Assembly (NCBI GenBank): GCA_029261215.1
Contig: JAJDBT010000115.1
Span: forward strand, 1-34,395
Direction: 5' to 3'
Length of the DNA stretch: 34,395 nt
Source of the DNA: Nitrospirota bacterium
GTDB taxonomy: Bacteria; Nitrospirota; Nitrospiria; SBBL01; JAADHI01
Part shown: one piece after another, positions 23,611-33,038 of the stretch
Layout of the letters: each line of letters starts with the position of its first letter
Numbering within the stretch: position 1 is the first letter of the stretch
The notes under the pieces: model-generated
Databases searched by the model: none
Seen by the model: only the letters and a program-made list of their open reading frames with translations
Told to the model about the DNA's origin: nothing
Made by a program: the position numbers and the translations under genes

Positions 23611-26600
23611 GTGCATAAAACGGGGCTGAGAAAAAAAATAATCCTGACGATTCTGTCCGTCGGAGTCCTTTCTGTCACCATTGGACTAATCACAACGGCC
23701 TGGCAAGGTACGGCGGCACTAAGGGAAGCCCTGGGGGACAATTTTGAAGGTTTGGCCCAAGAAACAGCCCAAAAGGTTGATCTTGCCATGACCAGGGAGG
23801 TTGCAGAACTTCGTCCTGTGAGAAGTTCGGACGTGATTCTCTCTGCCGTCCTGGAAAGTAACCACCGTTTGGATGGATTACCTGAAGAAGAGGTGGCTCG
23901 GCGGATTCAGGAAAGTGCCACTTTGGAGAAAGCAAAACAGTTATCCAACAATGCATCGGCTTTTCTGAAGGAAACGATCCGAATAAGTGAGAAAGACGGT
24001 ACCCAGCTGAGCAGTGTTGTCGTGGATAAACGGGGTCTGCTTGTTGCCGGAACGAATGCGTCTTTACCGTATCGCTTTGACCGGGAAGGCTGGTGGCGCA
24101 CGGTGCTTCGCATGCAAAACGACACGGTTTTTTTAAGTAATGTGTATCAGGAAAAAACCACAGACCGTTTTGTTTTTGATCTGGCGATTCCGATTTACAA
24201 TCCAGCGTCCGCCGAAATCATTGGTGCGATCAAGATCACCTTTGATTTGAAGGGCTTTCTGAGTCCATTGATTATTAAAACCCGTTTTGGGAACACGGGA
24301 CATGCCATGCTGATTGATTCGGATGGGACTGTATTGGCCTGTCCGATTCTTCCTACGGGCATGCATATCCCACAGGGAGAACTTGTGCGTCTTGTGACCG
24401 CGATGGAACAGGGCTGGGTCATCGCAGAGGACGATGGTCATGGAGGGAAGGATTCCATTGTTGGCTTTTCTCCGGTTGAAGGGGTGATCCGTATTGCGGG
24501 TCTTGCTGGCGGAAATCGGTGGCACAGTTTTATTCGACAGGCCCCGGAAGAAACGTATGCCCCGATCGATTCTCTCCTTCGCGCCATTTTGGCCGCCGGA
24601 GGGCTTTCCATCGGGTTTTTAGCCATCATCGGGTTTTTTGCATCAAAAAAACTGGTGGAACCCATCCACCTGCTTCATCTTGGCGCGGAAGAAATTGGAA
24701 AAGGCGCGCTCAATCATCGCCTGAATATTCGAACGGGCGATGAAATTGAGCAGCTGGCCGAAGAATTTAATCAAATGGCCGAAAAACTCAATGCATCCTA
24801 TACAAATCTGGAAGATCAAGTCAGAGACAGAACCATGGAGTTGAGAGAGACCGTGGAACAGTTGCAAGAAATGGATCGTCTCAAATCCGAGTTTCTTTCA
24901 AATATGAGTCATGAATTGAGGACGCCGCTGACGTCCATTATCGGTTTTTCTGAAATTCTGCTGGACAAGGTTTCGGGCGGACTGAATGAAACACAGACAA
25001 GGTATGTCCAGAACATGTCGAATTCGGGACATGACCTTTTGGAGATTATTGGTAATATTCTGGATCTTTCAAAAATACGGTCCGGGAAAATGCAGATTAA
25101 TGCAAGGCCTTGCCAGATAGATGAAGTGATCGACGCAGCCAGAGCGACCGTCATGCCTTTGATCAAAAAGAAGGGGCTGCATTTAGAAAGAGAGATCGAC
25201 GATGCCTTACCCGTCATCTTTGCCGATGAGGGAAAGGTGCGGCAGATTCTTTTAAACCTGTTGAGCAATGCGGTGAAGTTTACGGCAGAAACCGGGACGA
25301 TTGCGATCAGGGGTCGGCTGGTCTCGGTTGAAGGCACTGCCTCTGTTGAAATCTCTGTGGCCGATACCGGGATGGGTATTCGGCAAAATGATCTGGAGAT
25401 GATTTTTAGTGAATTCAGACAGGTCGATGCGTCTTATACACGAGACAATCCGGGCACGGGGCTTGGGCTGCCGATCACCAAACATTTTGTAGAGATGCAT
25501 GGGGGAAAGATATGGGTGGAGAGTATGCCTGGACGCGGTTCTACATTTACCTTTTCCCTGCCTCTGAGGACGACGGTCATTGAAGGGCTTGAACCTGCGG
25601 TCGAAGCGGAAGGCGTCGCGAGTGAGAAAACGGAGCGCATTTCGTCAAAAATGCCAAGGACCACAGAACAGGTTGCAGACCCAGATCTGTCTGCGGTACA
25701 GACATCCGAGGAATCAGAGTCACCCACCATATTGGTGGTTGAGGATGATCGGGCCGCCAGCGAATTAATCCGTATTTATCTGGAGCGGGAGGGCTACAAA
25801 GTGGTGACCGCTTATGATGGGGCAGAAGCGGTCGAGAAAGCCCGTTTGCTGCTCCCCTTTGCAATTACCCTCGATATTATGCTTCCAAAAAAGGATGGCT
25901 GGCAAGTACTCCAGGAACTGCAATCTTTTCCTGAAACAATGAATATTCCGATTATCATTCTTTCGATGGTTGATGACCCTGAGACCGGCTTTAGTCTGGG
26001 TGCGGTTGACTACCTATTAAAACCCCTTGATAAAGAAGCCTTGCTCAAATCGCTTTCAAAATTAAGCCTTGTCGAAAGGTCGCAATTAAAACCAGTAACC
26101 ATTCTTCTGATTGAACCGGACCGAGAAGTTGCGCAAAGCATTACAGCCATTTTGGAGGAAACGGCATTTGGGCTTATTTTAGCGACAGATATCGAGCAGG
26201 GGGTGCTGCTTGCGCTGGAAGCCCAGCCGGACATTATTCTATCTGGCATTGGTGGTTTTCCCGATCAGTCGAGTCTGGATCTCCCAAAAAAAATGGCCCG
26301 ATACAGAACGATCAAAGACATTCCGGTGATCGTCTACCTTCATGGAGAGCTTACTCTGGAAGTTCAGGAGCAGTTGGAGGGGGAGATCAGAAAAATTCTG
26401 CATTTTGATGGGGGATCAATCAAAGAAGCGCTGCTTTCTGAAATCAAGAAATATGAAAAATTGTATCCGGACAAGGCGCGAATGATTGACGGCCTGACGG
26501 GCCTGTTTAATGAACGGTATATGAAAAGTCGTCTTTCCGATGAGGTGGAGCGCGCTTTTCGCTACAAACGGACGTTTTCTCTCGTCGTTTCAAATGTGGA

Positions 26601-27003
26601 TGCTTTCAAAGCCTACAATGAACGAAACGGGGTGGAGAACGGGAATAAAGTGCTTTCAGATATTGCCAATATTTTTAAGGAAAATCTAAGATTGGCCGAT
26701 GTTGTGTTCCGTATTGGCGGCTCGACATTGCTGGTATTGATGACGGAAACCATCCAGAGACCCAGCATCCTTGTGGCTGAGAAACTGAGACGGCTTGTCG
26801 AATCGCACTTGTTCCCAAGTCATGACCCTCAATCGGGAGAACATCTGACCATCAGTATTGGCGTGTCCACCTTTTTTAAGGATGCAAAAACAAGCGAGAT
26901 GATTATTGGCAAAGCCTTCGATGCACTGGAAAAGGCAAAGGCTTCCGGGGGCAACTGTGTCCTGGGCTCCACAACAATGGATGGGGAGGGTTCTGAGCAA
27001 TGA
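23611..27003 (+). CDS. Hybrid histidine kinase with pseudo-receiver and degenerate GGDEF
   Basis: 1130 residues from the GTG at 23611 (AGGAG 9 bases before it); a TTG at 23557 is an unsupported alternative. Order: helix about 6-28; periplasmic Cache-like sensor about 29-320; helix about 321-343; HAMP about 344-396; HisKA with phospho-acceptor H434 (SHELRTPL); HATPase with N553 (LLSNAVKF), DTGMG near 584 and GTGLGL; first receiver about 705-815 with acidic pocket EDD 711-713 and phospho-acceptor D755; second receiver about 829-940 with S878 in place of the aspartate (DIILSGIG); GGDEF-like domain about 955-1120. There the signature reads GGSTL (1036-1040), so cyclase activity is lost. Its stop overlaps the next start as ATGA. 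Confidence 0.9.
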   Translation: MHKTGLRKKIILTILSVGVLSVTIGLITTAWQGTAALREALGDNFEGLAQETAQKVDLAMTREVAELRPVRSSDVILSAVLESNHRLDGLPEEEVARRIQESATLEKAKQLSNNASAFLKETIRISEKDGTQLSSVVVDKRGLLVAGTNASLPYRFDREGWWRTVLRMQNDTVFLSNVYQEKTTDRFVFDLAIPIYNPASAEIIGAIKITFDLKGFLSPLIIKTRFGNTGHAMLIDSDGTVLACPILPTGMHIPQGELVRLVTAMEQGWVIAEDDGHGGKDSIVGFSPVEGVIRIAGLAGGNRWHSFIRQAPEETYAPIDSLLRAILAAGGLSIGFLAIIGFFASKKLVEPIHLLHLGAEEIGKGALNHRLNIRTGDEIEQLAEEFNQMAEKLNASYTNLEDQVRDRTMELRETVEQLQEMDRLKSEFLSNMSHELRTPLTSIIGFSEILLDKVSGGLNETQTRYVQNMSNSGHDLLEIIGNILDLSKIRSGKMQINARPCQIDEVIDAARATVMPLIKKKGLHLEREIDDALPVIFADEGKVRQILLNLLSNAVKFTAETGTIAIRGRLVSVEGTASVEISVADTGMGIRQNDLEMIFSEFRQVDASYTRDNPGTGLGLPITKHFVEMHGGKIWVESMPGRGSTFTFSLPLRTTVIEGLEPAVEAEGVASEKTERISSKMPRTTEQVADPDLSAVQTSEESESPTILVVEDDRAASELIRIYLEREGYKVVTAYDGAEAVEKARLLLPFAITLDIMLPKKDGWQVLQELQSFPETMNIPIIILSMVDDPETGFSLGAVDYLLKPLDKEALLKSLSKLSLVERSQLKPVTILLIEPDREVAQSITAILEETAFGLILATDIEQGVLLALEAQPDIILSGIGGFPDQSSLDLPKKMARYRTIKDIPVIVYLHGELTLEVQEQLEGEIRKILHFDGGSIKEALLSEIKKYEKLYPDKARMIDGLTGLFNERYMKSRLSDEVERAFRYKRTFSLVVSNVDAFKAYNERNGVENGNKVLSDIANIFKENLRLADVVFRIGGSTLLVLMTETIQRPSILVAEKLRRLVESHLFPSHDPQSGEHLTISIGVSTFFKDAKTSEMIIGKAFDALEKAKASGGNCVLGSTTMDGEGSEQ

Positions 27004-27377
27004 ACAAGAAGATCCTTGTGGTCGATGATGACGAGACTGTGCGGGAGTTGATCCGGGCAGCGCTTAGAAGCTACGACATTGTCGAAGGAACCAACGGACT
27101 TGAAGCCCTGGAAAAAATTTCAACAGAACATCCTGCGTTGCTTCTTCTGGATGTCATGATGCCAAAAATGAACGGTTTTGAGGTGGTTGAAGCCCTTAAG
27201 GCAAACCCTGAAACGGCGGAGATTCCGATTTTATTAATGTCAGCACGAGGTGATTCGGGAACCCTGGAGAGAGGGCAGTCCGCAGGGGTACACAGTTATA
27301 TCACAAAGCCTTTTTCTCCTCGGGCCTTGCTCGAAAAGGTTGATAACATTCTGGGGGCACAGTTACCGGGTGGGTAA
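27000..27377 (+). CDS. CheY-like single-domain response regulator
   Basis: 125 residues, one receiver domain only. The acidic pocket is DDD (9-11), the phospho-acceptor D51 (LLLLDVMMPKMNGF), S81 (LLMSARGD) and K103 (YITKPFSP). There is no output domain, so it acts by protein contact or as a phosphate relay. The ATG overlaps the kinase stop (ATGA), so it is almost certainly made with the kinase and is its likely target besides the kinase's own receiver. It converges on the HD-GYP gene with 20 bases between stops. Confidence 0.94.
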   Translation: MNKKILVVDDDETVRELIRAALRSYDIVEGTNGLEALEKISTEHPALLLLDVMMPKMNGFEVVEALKANPETAEIPILLMSARGDSGTLERGQSAGVHSYITKPFSPRALLEKVDNILGAQLPGG

Positions 27378-27397
27378 ACAATGGTGATCATCCGACA

Positions 27398-28510
27398 TTA
27401 AGTGCTGGGATTGGGTGTCGGTTCTTCGTAGTCTCGATTGATCTTGAGAATTTCAGGCAGCAGATGGATAAACTGATCAACCAAGGCCGGGTCAAAATGT
27501 TTCCCCCGCTCTTTTTTAAGGAGTGCAACGGTTTCTTCAATGCTCCACGACGGTTTATATTTTCTTTTCGAAGTGAGTGCGTCAAAGACGTCTGCAATGG
27601 CAACGATCCGCCCGACCAAGGGGATCTCTTCCCCCTTGAGTCCCTTGGGGTACCCGGTTCCGTCCCACTTTTCATGATGATTCAAGGCAATCGCATAGGC
27701 TGTTTCCAGGAGTTTCGTATCGTGTCCGCTGAGTATGTCCGCGCCCATTGTTGAATGGGTCTTCATGATTTCCCATTCCTCAGCATCGAGCTTTCCCGGT
27801 TTAAACAAGATTTTGTCCGGAATCCCAATCTTGCCGATATCGTGCATTGGACTGGCATTAAAGAGCAGTTCGCACTCTTGTTCGTTGAGCCCCATCCCCT
27901 TGCCCAGCATGGCAGAGATCTCGCTGATACGAATGATGTGATATCCGGTTTCATTGTCGCGGTATTCCACGGCCCGGCCGAGAAGCCGGATGGTTTGAAG
28001 CCGCGTATCATAGAGTTCCTTGGTACGGGCCTGAACCATTGCTTCCAATTGGGCGTTCTGATTCCGTAAGGCTTTTTCTGAAAATACCATTGAGAGTAAA
28101 TTTCTAATCCGCGTAAGCAACTCGACCCGATTAAAGGGTTTTGCGACAAAGTCGAGGGCCCCTTCGCCAAGCGCACGAATCCGGTGCTCACGATCATCCA
28201 GCGCCGTTAAGATGAGAATGGATGGGAGATTGCCATTTTCGTATGCTTTCAGTTGTTTCATGACCTCAAAGCCGTCCATTTTGGGCATCATCAGGTCTAA
28301 AAGAATCAAGTCACTCTTCAATTCTTTGTAGATCTCCAATGCGTGCAATGGACTGTCCGTGCAGACGACATTGACATAACCCTCTATACGCAGAATCTCC
28401 TTCACCAGTGTGAGGGATGCAGAATTATCCTCTACAACGAGGATGTTCGCCGTTTTTAAGTCCGTTTCATGTAGATGACTGATTTGATTCACTGAGTATC
28501 CCTCATCCAT
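27398..28510 (-). CDS. HD-GYP cyclic-di-GMP phosphodiesterase response regulator
   Basis: 370 residues. N-terminal receiver (about 22-140) with phospho-acceptor D72 (LILLDLMMPKMDGF) and K124 (VAKPF), a coiled-coil linker (about 143-168), and a C-terminal HD-GYP domain (about 172-360). Metal-binding and signature residues are present: H191 after NETGY, HD at 223-224 (MHDIGKIGIPD) and HHEKWDGTGYPKG at 278-290. RpfG-type proteins hydrolyse cyclic-di-GMP to GMP or pGpG, here probably under phosphorylation control. It sits opposite the hybrid kinase/CheY operon, so it may be a target of that kinase. The ATG at 28510 has a weak ribosome-binding site; a GTG at 28492 preceded by GAGGG is possible. 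Confidence 0.93.
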   Translation of the reverse strand: MDEGYSVNQISHLHETDLKTANILVVEDNSASLTLVKEILRIEGYVNVVCTDSPLHALEIYKELKSDLILLDLMMPKMDGFEVMKQLKAYENGNLPSILILTALDDREHRIRALGEGALDFVAKPFNRVELLTRIRNLLSMVFSEKALRNQNAQLEAMVQARTKELYDTRLQTIRLLGRAVEYRDNETGYHIIRISEISAMLGKGMGLNEQECELLFNASPMHDIGKIGIPDKILFKPGKLDAEEWEIMKTHSTMGADILSGHDTKLLETAYAIALNHHEKWDGTGYPKGLKGEEIPLVGRIVAIADVFDALTSKRKYKPSWSIEETVALLKKERGKHFDPALVDQFIHLLPEILKINRDYEEPTPNPST

Positions 28511-28666
28511 TTCATCAATAGGCCCTGTTATCTTGCTTTTATATTGTAATTTGTTAATTATATCAGTAAATTTTTACGTAATCCAGTGCATTATAACACC
28601 TGTATCAAATCATCGGCCCGGTCTCTTTGCGATCTTTTCAAAAAAAACCACTGAAGCCGGGGAAGC

Positions 28667-29599
28667 TTATGGGTGATTCTGGGAAGGCACAATTTCAAGG
28701 AGCGCATTCCCCCAAAGTGCATGCACTTTGGCTGTCGGATGGATTTCATCAAAATAGACAAATTCATCAAACTGTTTACCCAAAAGGCAATCGGGATGAA
28801 AGGTAAAAGTGACGCTGCTAAAACAGGCATCACTGGTGTTGTTGAATCCGAGCGCAGGACCGTTGGCCAGGATGTGCTTAAAAAAAGTAAAGGTATCGAA
28901 TTCGATGAGATCCATGCCAAGCTCTATTTCGATCTGCCTGACTTGTCTGGATAACCCTTTGTTAAATCGCTTGCTTTTTTGTGTTGTTTTTTTGACTAAA
29001 GCCCTGTTCCCCGACATTTTTGATATGAGCGTTGTTTCGGGTAAGGCTCCGACATCGGGCAGGTTTAATACAATGATGGATGTTGCCCCTGCAGCCGCTA
29101 ATCTGCGGAGGTTCATTCCCGTCATTTCAATGGCCCGCGCCATAATCTGTTTTGCCTTCATTTTATTCGGCGCGTCCCGCGCATCCCGGATGTCATTCCC
29201 GCCAATTCCGACCACATAAAGCGCATCAGAAGGGGCCAGGCCGCCATTATTCAGCAGGAAGGCGCCGACCTGGGTGGTTAAGTCAATGAGTCCCGCAGTA
29301 TGCGCCCTTGCAGAGGCAACGGCATAGTTGGTGCCGACTGCCGGCCCGATCAAGTGTAGCGAGGCCTCGGCGGAAAGCCCCAGACCTTCCGCGAGCACAT
29401 CGACCGCAAGCGGGCCGTTCGTAATGCGGTTCATAAAATAAGGGGCTGGAAAGGGACTGCCGCCCAAAGCGGCGAGGTTGCCAGTATCTTCCAGGCTGTC
29501 GCCAAAAATAAAAACCTGACTAAAAGCGTGGGCCGGGAGTTCAAGAAAAAAAAGAAGGGACAGACAAACAACAATATGACAAAAGCCTTTTTTGGGCAT
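28667..29599 (-). CDS. Exported GDSL (SGNH) esterase/lipase
   Basis: 310 residues from the ATG at 29599, chosen because AGAGG lies about 8 bases before it and because it opens the signal peptide (GFCHIVVCLSLLFFLELPAHA). Block I FIFGDSLEDTGN has the nucleophile S35 in the GDSLxDTGN form typical of plant-like and autotransporter esterases. Block III is VVGIGGNDI with the oxyanion asparagine, and the catalytic Asp-His pair is in FDEIHPTAKVH near the C-terminus. It hydrolyses esters or lipids in the periplasm or outside. Two cysteines (DACFSS and PDCLLG) may form a disulfide. There is no autotransporter domain. It lies downstream of tex on the same strand. Confidence 0.9.
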   Translation of the reverse strand: MPKKGFCHIVVCLSLLFFLELPAHAFSQVFIFGDSLEDTGNLAALGGSPFPAPYFMNRITNGPLAVDVLAEGLGLSAEASLHLIGPAVGTNYAVASARAHTAGLIDLTTQVGAFLLNNGGLAPSDALYVVGIGGNDIRDARDAPNKMKAKQIMARAIEMTGMNLRRLAAAGATSIIVLNLPDVGALPETTLISKMSGNRALVKKTTQKSKRFNKGLSRQVRQIEIELGMDLIEFDTFTFFKHILANGPALGFNNTSDACFSSVTFTFHPDCLLGKQFDEFVYFDEIHPTAKVHALWGNALLEIVPSQNHP

Positions 29600-29684
29600 G
29601 TGGATTACCTCTTTGTTGTGCTGTGTATGGGAAATACGCATCCAGCGTGGTTTGTTTTATTTTGTATGGAACGCTAAAACCGTT

Positions 29685-32006
29685 TTACTGTTGATCCTTT
29701 CGTGCTTTTTCAAGTGCAGCGGCCATCGCCGTTTGTTGCGGCGGCGGGCCCGCGTTTTGTTGAGGGGGGTGTTTTTTTTGTGTGTGTTTTGGTTGGGGTT
29801 TTGGTTTTTGTTCCTGTTTTTCGGGGGGCGTCTCTGTCCTCATGCTCAGGGCAATGCGCTGGCGATCGAGATCGACCGAGTGAACCCTGACCTTCACGAT
29901 GTCTCCCGCTTTAACGACTTCGTGTGGATCGGAAACGAAGCGGTCAGCCAGTTGTGAAATATGAACCAGACCGTCCTGATGCACGCCGATATCCACAAAC
30001 GCGCCAAAATTGGTGACATTGCTGACCACGCCTTCGAGCTGCATGCCGGGTTTCAGGTCGCTGACTTTTTCGATCCCGCTCTTAAATTGCGGCATCGAAA
30101 ATTCAGGACGGGGGTCACGTCCCGGTTTTTCCAGTTCCAAAAGAATATCGCAAATCGTCGGTTCGCCAAAAGTGTCACCGATAAAATCTTTCGCCTTCAC
30201 TGCACGCAGAAAGGCCGCATCCCCAATAAGCGTATTGATCTCGCGCCCGTTTTTTGTTGCAATGCGTTCCACCACGGGATAGGCTTCAGGGTGCACTGTG
30301 GAGGCGTCCAGAATGTTTTCTCCATTCATCACCCGTAGAAAACCCGCGCATTGTTCAAAGGCTTTTGGTCCGAGGCGGGGAACCTTCATCAGGGTGTTTC
30401 GGTTTGGATAAGGGCCGTTTTCATCTCGAAATTCAACGATGTTTTTTGCCAGAACCGGGCTTAGGCCCGAAACGAAACTGAGCAGCGGGACAGAGGCCGT
30501 GTTCAGATCAACACCGACGGCGTTCACGCCGTCTTCGACCACATGGTTCAGGGAGTTGGCCAAACGCACCTGATTGACATCGTGCTGGTACTGGCCCACG
30601 CCAATCGCCTTCGCTTCGATCTTTACCAATTCGGCCAATGGATCTTGCAGCCTCCGGGCGATGGACACCGCGCCCCGGAGAGAAACATCCAAATCCGGAA
30701 ACTCCAGCGAGGCAAATTCGGAGGCCGAATACACAGAGGCCCCCGCTTCCGAGACAATCATTTTTCGTACCTTGAGTTCGGGGTGCCGTGCGATGAGATC
30801 CGCGACCAGGCGGTCGGTCTCCCGCGAGGCCGTGCCATTGCCGATGCTGATCAAGCTCACGCCATGTTTTGCGCAGAGCTGTGCCAGTACGGCAATCGAT
30901 TGATCCCACTCGTTTCTGGGGGCATGGGCGTAGAGGGTGGCCGTGTCGCGCAGTTTTCCCGTCCCGTCAATCACAGCGGCTTTAATGCCCGTTCGGATAC
31001 CGGGGTCGAGCCCCATCGTCACCCGAGGCCCGGCAGGGGCGGCGAGGAGCAGGTCGTGTAGATTTCGGGCAAAAACCTTGATCGCTTCTTCCTCGGCCTT
31101 TTCCCTTAATTGGCGCTTCATTTCCAAATCCAGATGCAGCGAGAGTTTCACCCGCCAGGCCCAACGCACCACTTCCAGTAACCACGGATCTGCCGCGCGG
31201 CCCTCGTTCTTAATATTAAAATGGTGGGCGATCATGTGTTCGCTGGCGGAAGGGGTGTGCGTGGCTTTGGCCTCCGCCTCCCCTTCATCAAAAACAATGG
31301 TGAGCCGCAAAACCTCTTTTTTCTGCCCTCGAAATAAGGCCAAGGTTCGATGTGATGGAATCGACTTGATCGGCTCGATAAAATCAAAATAGTCCGAAAA
31401 TTTCGCCCCTTCGCCCTCCTTGCCCTTAATCACCAAAGCCTGGATTTTGCCCTTGTTGAGCACATGTTCCCGCAAGGCCGCAAGCAGGGCGGCGTCTTCG
31501 GCAAAGTGCTCCATCAAAATATCGCGTGCGCCCAGGAGGGCCTGCTGCACATCCTGAATGTCTTTTTCGGGGTTGAGGTAATTGGCCGCTGTCTCTTCCG
31601 GATTTAAAGTCGGGGTCGTGAGCAATGCAAAGGCCAAAGGCGTAAGCCCTGCTTCGTGGGCGATTTGTCCTTTTGTGCGGCGTTTTTTCACAAAGGGGCG
31701 ATACAAATCTTCCAGCCGCACCTTGGTTTCCGCCGCCAGAATGTCGGCTTGCAAGGTCTCGCTCAGTTGTCCCGTCTCTTCAATCGCTTTCAGGACAACC
31801 GTGCGCCGGTCTCCCAGTTCGCGCAGGTAGGTGAGGCGTTCCTCCAAAAGCCGCAGTTGGATGTCATCCAGACCGCCCGTCGCCTCTTTGCGATACCGTG
31901 CAATAAAAGGCACCGTCGCGCCTTCGTCAAGCAAAGCCACCGCCGCCGTCACTTGTTTCTCTTCCGCTTTCAATTCCCTTGCAATGCTTTGATGCAGATT
32001 CATCAT
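29685..32006 (-). CDS. tex: Tex family transcription accessory protein
   Basis: 773 residues, the usual length. N-terminal Tex helix-rich domain ([35 protein letters not shown]), the YqgF/RuvX-like domain from about 325 ([18 protein letters not shown]), helix-hairpin-helix repeats ([36 protein letters not shown]), and an S1 RNA-binding domain at about 653-722 ([30 protein letters not shown]). The last 50 residues are rich in Lys, Pro and Gln. Tex binds nucleic acid and affects transcription; homologous to eukaryotic Spt6. AGGGA lies before the start; the second ATG three bases later is equally possible. Confidence 0.96.
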   Translation of the reverse strand: MMNLHQSIARELKAEEKQVTAAVALLDEGATVPFIARYRKEATGGLDDIQLRLLEERLTYLRELGDRRTVVLKAIEETGQLSETLQADILAAETKVRLEDLYRPFVKKRRTKGQIAHEAGLTPLAFALLTTPTLNPEETAANYLNPEKDIQDVQQALLGARDILMEHFAEDAALLAALREHVLNKGKIQALVIKGKEGEGAKFSDYFDFIEPIKSIPSHRTLALFRGQKKEVLRLTIVFDEGEAEAKATHTPSASEHMIAHHFNIKNEGRAADPWLLEVVRWAWRVKLSLHLDLEMKRQLREKAEEEAIKVFARNLHDLLLAAPAGPRVTMGLDPGIRTGIKAAVIDGTGKLRDTATLYAHAPRNEWDQSIAVLAQLCAKHGVSLISIGNGTASRETDRLVADLIARHPELKVRKMIVSEAGASVYSASEFASLEFPDLDVSLRGAVSIARRLQDPLAELVKIEAKAIGVGQYQHDVNQVRLANSLNHVVEDGVNAVGVDLNTASVPLLSFVSGLSPVLAKNIVEFRDENGPYPNRNTLMKVPRLGPKAFEQCAGFLRVMNGENILDASTVHPEAYPVVERIATKNGREINTLIGDAAFLRAVKAKDFIGDTFGEPTICDILLELEKPGRDPRPEFSMPQFKSGIEKVSDLKPGMQLEGVVSNVTNFGAFVDIGVHQDGLVHISQLADRFVSDPHEVVKAGDIVKVRVHSVDLDRQRIALSMRTETPPEKQEQKPKPQPKHTQKKHPPQQNAGPPPQQTAMAAALEKARKDQQ

Positions 32007-32421
32007 CGATTTTATTCCCTATAGGTTTTGCGTCGGGGTATTTTAACAGAAAAAAAGAGAGAGGTCTTTAGGGGTGATCGTGAGGTGGGAAAATAAGATT
32101 GAAAAAAAGCAAAGGCCTGAAAAACACTCATCCCACGATTCGATTCGAGTATTGAATCCCTCCTACAAAGGTTCAACCATCAGCTCAATGATAAAGTACA
32201 ACACTTGGGAGAGCGAAAAGGCTCTTGAATTCTACTTTGTTAAACATTACCCAATCCATCTCACGAATCCATCGAAGAGCGGAAGGCAATGAGTCAGTTG
32301 CAGTTTTGACTTGGAACTTTCGTGAGTACGCGATCTCCTGTAGCATTCTGGTTGACGAGAAAACATTCTCCATTTGATTCAAGGTGAAAGATTCTGTGAG
32401 TGGTGCTGGGAGCCGTTATGT
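32007..32421. other. 415-base stretch without a convincing gene
   Basis: Between tex and the small His-rich gene. Short open frames on both strands (32074-32292 plus, 32185-32382 minus) overlap each other, lack good ribosome-binding sites and show no recognisable domain. The first 70 bases before tex probably carry its promoter (AT-rich, 32025-32060). I see no repeat or RNA gene. Confidence 0.5.
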
Positions 32422-32640
32422 CTAGTTCACGTTCCGGGAGCGGTTGACAATTATAGAGCCGACAATGGTGCCGAGAACGATCCCTTCGATGACATGATGT
32501 GAATGGTGCCCAAACCTGAAAAGGTGCCTCATTTCATGCCCTCGACCGTGACGGCCATCACGCCCCCCTTTAGCCATAGCAGGTGCTGCCGTAACAAACA
32601 CGCTCAGTGATAATACGATGATCCAAGTTGTTAATTTCAT
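32422..32640 (-). CDS. Small exported His/Gly/Arg-rich protein
   Basis: 72 residues. A signal peptide (LTTWIIVLSLSVFVTAAPAM, cleaved near AMA/KGG) is followed by a basic His-rich segment (RHGRGHEMRHLFRFGHHSHH) and a glycine-zipper-like hydrophobic stretch (GIVLGTIVGSIIV). GGAG lies 7 bases before the ATG, supporting a real gene in spite of its size. The His cluster could bind metal ions; the hydrophobic end could anchor it in a membrane. It is downstream of the DUF5666-like genes on the same strand. No family recognised. Confidence 0.7.
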   Translation of the reverse strand: MKLTTWIIVLSLSVFVTAAPAMAKGGRDGRHGRGHEMRHLFRFGHHSHHVIEGIVLGTIVGSIIVNRSRNVN

Positions 32641-32719
32641 ATTGTCTCTCCAAATGATCTGATTATGAATGGATGTCCAGGCCTGCTTCAGGCCCCGTTT
32701 TCCTTACGATTAAACCCGT

Positions 32720-32976
32720 CTACATACGCTTGAGCAACAATGTTTCCGGCAAGCTGCCGAAGGGTTGCTCGTTGTCCGATTCAAGGCCGCGCAACCGTTC
32801 AATCATGGAATCGTCGATCAGGATGTTGGCATTAACCTTTACCGTGCGTCCGTTAATCAGGAACGAGTCGAGTGTCACATTACTTACGGTGCCGACGGTT
32901 TCATTGTCGTTATTACGGCTGCCGCCGGAAAAATGGTAAGCACAACTATGGTTGTAGAAAATCGATGGCTATACAT
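32720..32976 (-). pseudogene. Frameshifted small exported DUF5666-like gene
   Basis: An ATG at 32976 with AAGGCGG upstream opens a signal-peptide-like start (MYSHRFSTTIVVLTIF) that stops within 31 codons. In the neighbouring frame, open from just after 32972, the sequence reads NETVGTVSNVTLDSFLINGR, then TVKVNANILIDDSMIERL, then PFGSLPETLLLKRM and a TAG at 32720-32722. Joining the two frames around the T-run at 32924-32935 (ATTTTTCC on the minus strand) would give a coherent exported protein of about 85 residues with one DUF5666-type strand pattern. The span is 257 bases, not a multiple of three. It may be a pseudogene, an assembly error or a slippage-controlled gene. Confidence 0.55.
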
Positions 32977-32997
32977 GATTCCGCCTTTTCTATTCTT

Positions 32998-33034
32998 GGT
33001 TTTTTTGCCGACCGCTTCGGTCGGCAAAAAAACC
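32998..33034. other. Long perfect hairpin, T-tract before and A-tract after
   Basis: GGTTTTTTTGCCGACC (32998-33013) pairs perfectly with GGTCGGCAAAAAAACC (33019-33034) around GCTTC. It lies 5 bases after the stop of the DUF5666 protein and about 22 bases before the next start. On both strands the U-run comes first, the reverse of a normal intrinsic terminator, so it may act as a processing or mRNA-stabilising hairpin. Confidence 0.7.
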
Positions 33035-33038
33035 TAGC

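Noticed and set aside
30543-31061. 172-codon open frame on the plus strand
   Set aside because: Antisense to tex, whose product is full length with all domains; no domain or ribosome-binding site on the plus strand.
32074-32382. Two overlapping short open frames on opposite strands
   Set aside because: No ribosome-binding site, domain or composition to support either; described as a gene-free stretch instead.
32998-33034. Standard intrinsic terminator
   Set aside because: On both strands the T-run is before the stem and the A-run after it; a canonical terminator needs the opposite order.
32765-33037. 90-codon open frame on the plus strand with a hydrophobic C-terminus
   Set aside because: It reads through the hairpin at 32998-33034 and is opposite the frameshifted DUF5666-like gene, which has a better start, signal peptide and similarity.
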